Below, in pieces: positions 1 through 4,874 of a stretch of DNA of 6,940 nt. Under the pieces are notes generated by a model that ran no database searches, was not told the DNA's origin, and saw only the letters and a program-made list of their open reading frames with translations. Origin of the DNA: Flavobacteriales bacterium. GTDB taxonomy: Bacteria > Bacteroidota > Bacteroidia > Flavobacteriales_D > Sanyastnellaceae. The DNA is taken from contig JAPKBK010000096.1 of NCBI GenBank assembly GCA_028823435.1, positions 1 through 6,940 of the forward strand, given 5' to 3'. A program made the translations under genes and the position numbers. Positions within the stretch are counted from its first letter, which is position 1, and each line of letters starts with the position of its first letter.

Positions 1-672
1 ACAATTCCCGCGGGCATTGGGTTGTCTTTCACAGGTCAACAGGAGGAACAAGCAAAAGAAATGGCGTTCCTCTCAAAGGCCTTATTGATTGCCTTGTTTC
101 TAATTTTCTTAATTATTGTGTCACAATTTAACAGTGTCACAACACCATTTATTATCGGTTTCAGCGTCTTCTTTTCACTCATTGGAGTCCTGCTGGGTCT
201 TGTCATCTTCCAAATGGATTTCGTCATTATAATGACGATGATTGGCATCATTTCTCTTGCGGGTGTGGTGGTAAATAACGCAATCGTTCTGCTCGATTAT
301 ATCAATATAGTTGTTGAGAGATACAAAGTGGAACACGATGTTTCCGAAGGTTCGAACCTTCCATTTAACCTTGTCGTAAAGGCCATCATACACGGAGGTA
401 AAACGCGGCTTCGTCCCGTTCTGCTCACTGCGATTACAACGGTTTTAGGACTTCTTCCTCTCGCAATAGGAATAAACATTGACTTTGTAAGCCTCATCAC
501 CACTTTTGATCCACATTTTTATATTGGCGGGGACAACAATGTGTTTTGGAAACCGATGAGTTGGGCAATCATCTACGGACTAACTTTTGCGACATTCCTA
601 ACCCTTATTCTGGTTCCCGTCATGTACTGGTGGATGGTTAAGATGACCTACAGACTCCAAAGAATAGGTTGA
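1..672 (+). CDS. RND efflux transporter permease subunit, C-terminal part (5' truncated by window edge)
   Basis: This is the last 223 residues of an inner-membrane RND (AcrB/CzcA-type) proton-driven efflux permease. The frame is open from base 1, so the start and the periplasmic domains lie outside the window. Visible are an end-of-porter-domain motif (SFTGQQEEQ, residues 9-17), then hydrophobic helices at about 25-40, 47-70 and 72-100. The conserved VVNNAIVLLDY stretch lies at about 90-100, TRLRP at 135-139, and the last two helices at about 140-158 and 186-210. The segment FDPHFYIGGDNNVFWKP, between the last helices, resembles the insert I associate with Bacteroidota RND permeases. The protein ends shortly after the last helix, as is usual for the family. 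Substrate cannot be told from this part; a membrane-fusion partner and outer-membrane channel would be expected upstream, outside the window. Family assignment is firm; drug versus metal specificity is open. Confidence 0.93.
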   Translation, partial: TIPAGIGLSFTGQQEEQAKEMAFLSKALLIALFLIFLIIVSQFNSVTTPFIIGFSVFFSLIGVLLGLVIFQMDFVIIMTMIGIISLAGVVVNNAIVLLDYINIVVERYKVEHDVSEGSNLPFNLVVKAIIHGGKTRLRPVLLTAITTVLGLLPLAIGINIDFVSLITTFDPHFYIGGDNNVFWKPMSWAIIYGLTFATFLTLILVPVMYWWMVKMTYRLQRIG

Positions 673-675
673 TTC

Positions 676-694
676 ATCCCGCGGATTTTTTTTT
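676..694 (+). terminator. Weak possible terminator just after the RND gene
   Basis: A 4-bp hairpin (ATCC 676-679 with GGAT 683-686, loop CGC) merges into a run of T residues through 694, directly after the RND stop codon. The U-tract is good but the stem is very short, so termination here would be inefficient. Transcripts that pass it would meet the stronger hairpin at 821-850. Confidence 0.25.
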
Positions 695-750
695 AATGCA
701 TGAAACAACCTTTTTCAACTTTAAAGCGTTTAGATATTGATTAGAAAGTC

Positions 751-858
751 AATGTCGCGTGATTTCGACATTAGCCCAGATGGTTTCTCATAGAATACAT
801 CATGGGTATTGGTTAAGGCTGGAGCACTGTCCGAACGCGGAGAGTGCTCCTTGTCTTT
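751..858 (+). ncRNA. Candidate structured RNA or structured 3' UTR: three consecutive hairpins ending in a terminator-like stem
   Basis: The gap between the convergent RND and alr genes contains three adjacent inverted repeats. Hairpin 1: AATGTCG 751-757 pairs with CGACATT 766-772, loop 8. Hairpin 2: CCCAGATG 775-782 pairs with CATC 798-801 and TGGG 803-806 around a single bulged A at 802, with further TTCT/AGAA pairing inside the loop. Hairpin 3: 821-850 followed by a U-rich tail. No plausible gene follows on the plus strand, so a riboswitch or leader is unlikely. It could be a stand-alone small RNA or the processed 3' end of the RND transcript. I could not find a clear Bacteroidota promoter directly upstream, and I do not recognise a known RNA family. 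Confidence 0.3.
821..858 (+). terminator. Probable intrinsic terminator between convergent RND and alr
   Basis: GGAGCACT (821-828) pairs perfectly with AGTGCTCC (843-850). After one G-G mismatch, TCCG (830-833) pairs with CGGA (838-841) around an AACG tetraloop, giving 12 pairs in all. The plus-strand tail TTGTCTTT (851-858) is U-rich, so it best fits ending rightward transcripts from the RND side. The same palindrome would form in minus-strand RNA about 57 bases after the alr stop, but there it lacks a U-tract. Confidence 0.55.
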
Positions 859-906
859 AGAAGAATTTTTTACAGATGCTTGCCATCCCGAGCGCCCAAG
901 ATGTTC

Positions 907-2037
907 CTATTTTCTGACCACCCTCTGATGGATGTTTGAGATAATCTCATAAGCGATCGTGCCGGCTTTTGCAGCGACTTCGTTTAAGCTGATCTCCTCC
1001 CCAAATAACTCAACGGGGTCTCCAGCCTTTACATGTTTATCGGTGACATCTATCGCAGTAAGGTCCATACAAATTCGGCCCACAACCTTTGCCATAAACT
1101 TCCCATCTCCCTTCCCCACACATACCTGACCCACACCGTTACTCAAGCTCCTTGGATATCCATCCGCATAACCAACGGGGATCCAAGCGATCGTTCTGTC
1201 TTTTGTTAACGCATCTGTAAACCCGTAACTCAACCCCTCGTTTTTGGGTAAATTGATGACTTGGGAAACAACCGTGTTAAAGCTTACGGCCGGCTCGAGG
1301 CCCCAATCGTTGTGAGAAAGTTCAGATCCCAAAAGTGCAATACCCACCCGAACAAAGTCATATTTATGATCTGAGAAACGTCCGACTCCAGAGGAATTTA
1401 ATGCGTGCGTCTTAAAGGATTGTAACAAACGTGACCCCTTAAACCCCGCTCTTAACTGGGTGCAAATAGTGTCGTAAAGTTCAAATTGTTTTAAGGTTGA
1501 ATGATCAAGTAAAGATGATTCTGCGCCAGCAAGGTGTGTATATACGGTCGCGATTTCAATGTTTTCTGTCGCGCGTAGGATGTCAATAACGTCATTTAGC
1601 TCTTCCTCCTTAAACCCCAATCGATGCATTCCTGAGTCAAAGTTTAAATGTATCCGCTGTGGTGTTTTTTCTGAAAACTCTCTCCAGCTGATGTAGCTTC
1701 TAAGTTGTGCCAAAGAAACCATAGTGGGCTCGAGGTGGTACTTCTTAAGCGCTTCAAATGTCATTGAATCGGGGTTCATCACGAAAATCGGAGCGCTGAC
1801 TCCGTCCTCTCTCAACCTCACGCCCTCATCTACGTAGGCGACCGCCAAATAATCAACCCCTTCGCGCTCCAAGAGTTTTGACAACGCGGGGGCATTCGTT
1901 CCATACCCGAAACCCTTGACGACTGCGATGACACCATCAGACCCTACTGTCGTTCTGATCCGCTTCAAATTATGCGCAACCTTTTTCAGGTCCAGCGTTA
2001 AAGATGTTACGTGACGGGCGTCATCGGTTTTAACCAT
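907..2037 (-). CDS. alr: Alanine racemase
   Basis: This is a PLP-dependent cytoplasmic enzyme interconverting L- and D-alanine and supplying D-Ala for peptidoglycan. With the ATG at 2037 it has 376 residues, normal for the family. The N-terminal TIM-barrel shows VVKGFGYG with the PLP-binding Lys41 and Tyr45, and DSGMHRLGF (about 134-142). Then come HALNSSG (211-217) and RVGIALLG (230-237). The C-terminal domain shows GLSYGF with the catalytic Tyr271, IPVGYADGYPRSLSN (286-300), GRICMDLTAIDVT (320-332) and the usual ending YEIISNIHQRVVR. The frame stays open upstream to 2151, but those codons lie inside tdk and read nothing family-like, so 2037 is the better start. Its ATG overlaps the tdk stop by 8 bases (ATGGTTAA), implying co-transcription and translational coupling. 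It is a stand-alone Alr, not the MurF-Alr fusion found in some Bacteroidota. Stop codon is TAG. Confidence 0.95.
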   Translation of the reverse strand: MVKTDDARHVTSLTLDLKKVAHNLKRIRTTVGSDGVIAVVKGFGYGTNAPALSKLLEREGVDYLAVAYVDEGVRLREDGVSAPIFVMNPDSMTFEALKKYHLEPTMVSLAQLRSYISWREFSEKTPQRIHLNFDSGMHRLGFKEEELNDVIDILRATENIEIATVYTHLAGAESSLLDHSTLKQFELYDTICTQLRAGFKGSRLLQSFKTHALNSSGVGRFSDHKYDFVRVGIALLGSELSHNDWGLEPAVSFNTVVSQVINLPKNEGLSYGFTDALTKDRTIAWIPVGYADGYPRSLSNGVGQVCVGKGDGKFMAKVVGRICMDLTAIDVTDKHVKAGDPVELFGEEISLNEVAAKAGTIAYEIISNIHQRVVRK

Positions 2038-2641
2038 CCGTCTCGGGATCGGTTTTCTTTTTTGGCGCCCTGAAAGCGACAAATGCATGTCTTGCCAATG
2101 GGACGTATCTGTCCTTTTCCCCCAGCTCGACAGTGTCAACCCCACCTGCAATTCTGTGAGAAAAATGAGCGTCTCGGCCTGTTTCTACACACACAGAATG
2201 GAGCTTGGTCACTTCTTCAGCCAAAGCCAAAAGCGTAGGCATCGCGCCAAATGGTTTCCCTGTAAAATCCAAATCCAAACCTGCAACAATCACTCTTAGC
2301 CCTCTATTTGCCAGTTCGTTACATACTTCAGGGAGGTCGTCATCGAAGAACTGCGCCTCGTCAATCGCGATTACGAGAGCGCTCCGGCCATCACCATCAA
2401 CCTCAAGAGAATCAAGGATGTCTTTGCTCTTCGAAACCACCTTAGAAGGCATGGCATTTTTATCGTGAGACACGATCTCGTTAACTGCGTAACGGGTGTC
2501 GGTGGCAGGTTTAATAAGCACCGTGGGTTGATGCGCAATGACAGCTCTTCTAACTCGGCGCAACAATTCTTCCGTTTTTCCGGAAAACATCGGGCCGCAA
2601 ATCACCTCTAACCTTCCTTCTCCCAACTGAAGGGTGTTCAT
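2030..2641 (-). CDS. tdk: Thymidine kinase (type II, TK1-like)
   Basis: This cytoplasmic salvage enzyme phosphorylates thymidine with ATP to give dTMP. With the ATG at 2641 it has 203 residues, a usual length. The P-loop GPMFSGKT is at 16-23, followed by KPATDTRY and VSHDKN, both typical. IDEAQFF carries the catalytic base Glu95, and GLDLDFTGKPFG (121-132) precedes the C-terminal lasso region with YVPLARHAF. Unusually, the CxxC pairs that usually hold a structural zinc are reduced: CVET (151-154) keeps one Cys and ARHA (183-186) none. An ATG at 2668 would add nine residues and is possible, since some Bacteroidota homologues have a longer N-terminus. Reading on to a TTG at 2722 would run into the divergent gene and is unlikely. 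It is the first gene of the tdk-alr pair; I see no strong SD. Confidence 0.93.
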   Translation of the reverse strand: MNTLQLGEGRLEVICGPMFSGKTEELLRRVRRAVIAHQPTVLIKPATDTRYAVNEIVSHDKNAMPSKVVSKSKDILDSLEVDGDGRSALVIAIDEAQFFDDDLPEVCNELANRGLRVIVAGLDLDFTGKPFGAMPTLLALAEEVTKLHSVCVETGRDAHFSHRIAGGVDTVELGEKDRYVPLARHAFVAFRAPKKKTDPETDG

Positions 2642-2650
2642 ACTGTGTAT

Positions 2651-2680
2651 AGAATCTAAATTGTGCATTTGCGGTGACAA
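2651..2680 (-). promoter_or_regulatory. Possible promoter for tdk-alr
   Basis: On the minus strand TTG (2680-2678) is followed after 19 bases by TAGATTCT (2658-2651). This is a partial match to the Bacteroidota -7 element TAnnTTTG with a consensus-like spacing. It would start transcription only a few bases before the ATG at 2641, favouring that start over 2668. Four of six -7 positions match, so this is weak evidence. Confidence 0.2.
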
Positions 2681-2691
2681 GGTACGATTTG
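2661..2691 (+). promoter_or_regulatory. Possible promoter for the lipoprotein/DUF2490 pair
   Basis: TTG (2661-2663), a 19-base spacer and TACGATTTG (2683-2691) resemble the Bacteroidota promoter TTG-spacer-TAnnTTTG, with one extra base inside the -7 element. The inferred 5' leader would be only about ten bases before the ATG at 2708. It overlaps the proposed opposite-facing tdk promoter, so the two could interfere. Confidence 0.3.
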
Positions 2692-2707
2692 CATGTAATT
2701 TGGCATT

Positions 2708-3127
2708 ATGAAAAGCATCCAAATATTAACGACTTTCCTACTATTTGTTTCTCTCACCTTATTTTCATGTGTAAGGACCCCTGGAGAAGGAGGCAGAGCG
2801 AGTATAACGGGTTCAGTTGAACTTATAAGGAGAGTGCAACTAAATAATCCCCAATCCAACGTCGACACGATTGCTGCTTCAAATGTAGAGGTCTTTATTA
2901 TTTATGGGGATCATCTAGGGCCAGACGATAAGGTAGACACGAATCCTGATGGCGACTTCACATTCGAATGGCTTCGCACAGGTGACTATACCCTCTATGT
3001 GTATTCAGAGGACACATCCGTCACCTCAACGCCGTTGCCTAGAGTGCCTGTTTCCTTTGAAATCGAGATTCAAGACAAAGACGATGTTATACAACTCGAC
3101 CCATTTGTTATCTATGACGATTACTAA
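2708..3127 (+). CDS. Small lipoprotein with a carboxypeptidase-regulatory-like beta-sandwich
   Basis: This is a 139-residue protein with a lipoprotein signal peptide: Lys2, a hydrophobic core at about 5-18 and the lipobox LFSC with the lipidated Cys21. It is therefore probably anchored in the inner or outer membrane, facing the periplasm or the surface. The mature part reads like a single beta-sandwich domain of the CarboxypepD_reg/Cna-B kind. ITGSV (33-37) starts a strand, NVEVFIIYGDH (59-69) another, and NPDGDFTFEWLRTGDYTLYVYSED (79-102, shown by its key turns DG, LRTGDY) is the classic 'dG.F.f..L..G.Y.l' signature. The C-terminus is acidic, ending IYDDY. The start is the first ATG after the divergent promoter region; there is no SD. 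The stop overlaps the next gene, so the two are probably translated together. No enzymatic motif is visible and I do not recognise a named family; the fold call is from pattern only. Confidence 0.75.
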   Translation: MKSIQILTTFLLFVSLTLFSCVRTPGEGGRASITGSVELIRRVQLNNPQSNVDTIAASNVEVFIIYGDHLGPDDKVDTNPDGDFTFEWLRTGDYTLYVYSEDTSVTSTPLPRVPVSFEIEIQDKDDVIQLDPFVIYDDY

Positions 3128-3812
3128 GACGGCGATCATTCGGCGTCACTTCATCGCGATCTTAATCCTTGTTACTGTAAACAGTTTACATGCACAGTGG
3201 ACAGATTATGGCCTTTGGTCTGGTGCAGGAATATCTCAAGATGTTTTTGAAAACTTCAGCTACGAAGTAGAAACGCAGGCACGCTGGGACTACGATTTTT
3301 CTCGCCTTGGCTCTGCTTTTGCAGATGTTGGAATCTCTCAAGATCTTTCCCCATTTGCCCCAGACTTCAAGATTGCCGCCTCTCTTCGCTTAGGGATGTC
3401 TCGCGCAGACAATTTCATGTGGGAACCCATTCGACGCCTTTCGGGTTCCGCACGATGGAAAACCGACCTCTCCGAAAACGTGGCCGTTTCTTGTCGACTG
3501 CGATATCAATCGTCTTTTAAAGACGAAGGTTTTTCAAATGCTGTGAGGCTTCGCGGCGCTCTACACTGTCAAGTTTCAAAAAAACTGAAGGCGACTGTTT
3601 CCACAGAGGTCTTCACCCGTCAAAAAGACTTTGGCTGGTATTATAGCGATTTTCGTGCGCGCGTCGTTCTTAGTGCAAAGACTTCTAAACGACGCTGGGC
3701 TTCATTTGGCTATCAAGTTGAACAACAAAAAAACACGGCTGACCCATGGACCGAGCACAGGCTTATTTGTACTTATGACATCGAATTAAAAGGGCGGAAA
3801 GGAAAAAAGTAA
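3114..3812 (+). CDS. DUF2490-like outer-membrane beta-barrel protein
   Basis: This 232-residue protein has a Sec signal peptide: RRH at 10-12, hydrophobic core 13-22 and likely cleavage after LHA (27), leaving an N-terminal Gln-Trp. The mature chain alternates polar and aromatic/hydrophobic residues in about ten short strands. It shows repeated charged-aromatic patterns such as YEVETQARWDYDF (50-62), CRLRYQSSF (127-135) and FRARVVLSA (170-178), and a closing strand EHRLICTYDIEL (214-225). This layout fits the DUF2490 family of small barrels common in Bacteroidota, whose function is unknown. The frame extends upstream to 2949 inside the lipoprotein gene, but the ATG at 3114 directly precedes the signal peptide and is the sensible start. 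It overlaps the lipoprotein gene by 14 bases, suggesting coupled translation and a shared envelope task. The tail is very basic (KGRKGKK). No terminator is visible before the rplM promoter. Confidence 0.8.
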   Translation: MTITKTAIIRRHFIAILILVTVNSLHAQWTDYGLWSGAGISQDVFENFSYEVETQARWDYDFSRLGSAFADVGISQDLSPFAPDFKIAASLRLGMSRADNFMWEPIRRLSGSARWKTDLSENVAVSCRLRYQSSFKDEGFSNAVRLRGALHCQVSKKLKATVSTEVFTRQKDFGWYYSDFRARVVLSAKTSKRRWASFGYQVEQQKNTADPWTEHRLICTYDIELKGRKGKK

Positions 3813-3832
3813 ACTTTGTTCACTTAAAACGC

Positions 3833-3861
3833 TTGGTTATTCACATTGTTAACTATCTTTG
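3833..3861 (+). promoter_or_regulatory. Bacteroidota-type promoter of the rplM operon
   Basis: TTG (3833-3835), an 18-base spacer and TATCTTTG (3854-3861) give a perfect -7 match to TAnnTTTG, the vegetative consensus of this phylum. The inferred transcription start is at about 3866-3868, leaving a leader of roughly 40 bases before the GTG at 3906. This position rules out the longer rplM reading that begins at 3846. Confidence 0.7.
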
Positions 3862-3863
3862 CA

Positions 3864-3880
3864 TCCCTAAATTTTGGGGA
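3864..3880 (+). promoter_or_regulatory. Small hairpin at the start of the rplM leader
   Basis: TCCCTAA (3864-3870) can pair with TTTGGGGA (3874-3880 counting one U-G pair), a 7-pair stem with a 3-base loop. It coincides with the inferred transcription start, so the transcript may contain only part of it. It could stabilise the 5' end or serve L13 autoregulation, but neither is shown by the sequence. Confidence 0.2.
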
Positions 3881-3905
3881 AATTACAACACGCAACACAT
3901 TCTCT

Positions 3906-4355
3906 GTGGATACTTTAAGTTACAAAACAATCTCCGCAAACAAGGAGAACGCTGACAAGAAATGGCTATTGGTTGACGCTGATGGGCAGACTTTGGGGCG
4001 CATTGCTTCAGAAGTAGCAAAACTACTTCGTGGCAAGCACAAGCCAAACTTTACACCTCACGCTGACTGCGGGGATTATGTCGTAGTCATCAATGCAGAG
4101 AAGATTACTCTGTCGGGCAAGAAGTGGGATCAGAAAACATACATTCGCTACACAGGTTATCCTGGTGGTCAACGCAGCCGTACCGCAGCTGAGGTTATGG
4201 CGCGCAAGCCGTTCTCAATGATGGAAGAAGCTGTTAGAGGTATGCTCCCTAAGAATACCTTAGGCAGAGCACTTTTCCGCAACATGCACGTATATGTTGG
4301 TGCAACTCACAAGCACGAGGCTCAACAGCCAAGAGCTATTACTTTTAACGACTAA
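3906..4355 (+). CDS. rplM: 50S ribosomal protein L13 (uL13), GTG start
   Basis: This is a large-subunit protein that binds 23S rRNA early in assembly. With GTG at 3906 it is 149 residues and begins (M)DTLSYKTISANK, the N-terminus I know from Bacteroidota L13. Upstream in-frame codons precede or coincide with the promoter and read nothing family-like. Diagnostic stretches are WLLVDADGQTLGRIASEVAK (20-39), LRGKHKPNFTPHADCGD (41-57), VVINAEKI, then YTGYPGGQRSRTAAEVMARKP (82-102, key residues GYPGG and RTA). GMLPKNTLGRALFRNMHVY (112-130) and HKHEAQQP (135-142) complete the match. It is the first gene of the translation operon, eight bases before rpsI. There is no SD before the GTG, normal for this phylum; the A/C-rich leader may aid initiation. 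Identity is certain, the start well supported. Confidence 0.97.
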   Translation: MDTLSYKTISANKENADKKWLLVDADGQTLGRIASEVAKLLRGKHKPNFTPHADCGDYVVVINAEKITLSGKKWDQKTYIRYTGYPGGQRSRTAAEVMARKPFSMMEEAVRGMLPKNTLGRALFRNMHVYVGATHKHEAQQPRAITFND

Positions 4356-4363
4356 GCTTAAGC

Positions 4364-4750
4364 ATGGAAGTAACTAACACATCAGGCCGTCGTAAAGACG
4401 CAGTAGCTCGACTCTACCTTTCAGAAGGTGAGGGAAAATTCACGATCAATAAGCGTGATTATACAGACTACTTCCCAACAGGGACACTTCAATATAAAAT
4501 TAACCAGCCGTTTGAGATCACTGAAACAGCAGGTAAATACGACGTTAAAGTAAATGTATTTGGCGGTGGAATCACCGGACAAGCTGAAGCAGTACGTTTG
4601 GCGATATCAAAAGCACTTATAGAGATTGATCCTGATTACAAGCCAGCCCTTAAAGCTGAAGGTTTAACGACTCGCGATCCACGTATGGTGGAGCGTAAAA
4701 AGTTTGGCCGGAAAAAAGCGCGTAAGAAAGAACAGTTCTCAAAACGTTAA
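4364..4750 (+). CDS. rpsI: 30S ribosomal protein S9 (uS9)
   Basis: This is a small-subunit protein of the head domain whose C-terminal tail reaches the P-site tRNA. At 128 residues it is full length. It begins with TSGRRKDAVARLYL (6-19), the conserved S9 opening. INKRDYTDYFP (27-37), VFGGGITGQAEAVRLAISKAL (65-85, key residues GGG and GQA) and the basic end GLTTRDPRMVERKKFGRKKARKKEQFSKR follow, with the near-invariant terminal SKR. The ATG at 4364 is eight bases after the rplM stop; the spacer GCTTAAGC is a perfect 8-base palindrome and holds no SD. Pairing with rplM is near universal in bacteria, so co-expression is expected. Nothing is unusual in the protein. Confidence 0.98.
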   Translation: MEVTNTSGRRKDAVARLYLSEGEGKFTINKRDYTDYFPTGTLQYKINQPFEITETAGKYDVKVNVFGGGITGQAEAVRLAISKALIEIDPDYKPALKAEGLTTRDPRMVERKKFGRKKARKKEQFSKR

Positions 4751-4813
4751 TGGCAGCCGCCTGATTCGTATTCAATTATTCATAAACCGTTTAGCATCCA
4801 AACCCTTTCGACT

Positions 4814-4832
4814 CATTCTCAAAGCGAGAATG
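4814..4832 (+). promoter_or_regulatory. Hairpin in the 124-base rpsI-rpsB spacer (possible rpsB leader element)
   Basis: CATTCTC (4814-4820) pairs perfectly with GAGAATG (4826-4832) around the loop AAAGC, and a flanking U-G pair may extend it. No U-tract follows, so it is not a terminator. It ends 42 bases before the rpsB ATG, where a translational autoregulatory site for S2, or a processing site, could lie. I find no clear TAnnTTTG promoter in the spacer 4751-4874, so rpsB-tsf is probably read from the rplM promoter. No other feature is evident here except the 8-base palindrome GTTTAAAC at 4847-4854. Confidence 0.35.
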
Positions 4833-4874
4833 GCTACCTAAGAGTTGTTTAAACTAGGAAAGTAAACCAATATC

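Noticed and set aside
821..850. 30-base palindrome as an integron attC site or REP-type element
   Set aside because: No attC core motifs (RYYYAAC/GTTRRRY), no neighbouring cassette or transposase, and only one copy in the window; a terminator explains it better.
752..907. Plus-strand frame starting ATG at 752 (MSRDFDISPDGFS, then TAG), open again after the stop
   Set aside because: Only 13 codons, no initiation signal, and it coincides with the hairpins; read-through of the TAG would be needed for a longer product and nothing supports it.
2038..2151. Upstream extension of alr
   Set aside because: Lies inside tdk and lacks family similarity; the alr family N-terminus is reached from the ATG at 2037.
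2949..3113. Upstream extension of the DUF2490 gene
   Set aside because: This stretch is the lipoprotein gene in another frame; the signal peptide starts at the ATG at 3114.
4356..4363. Perfect 8-base palindrome GCTTAAGC between rplM and rpsI
   Set aside because: Too short to form a useful hairpin and expected by chance at this scale.
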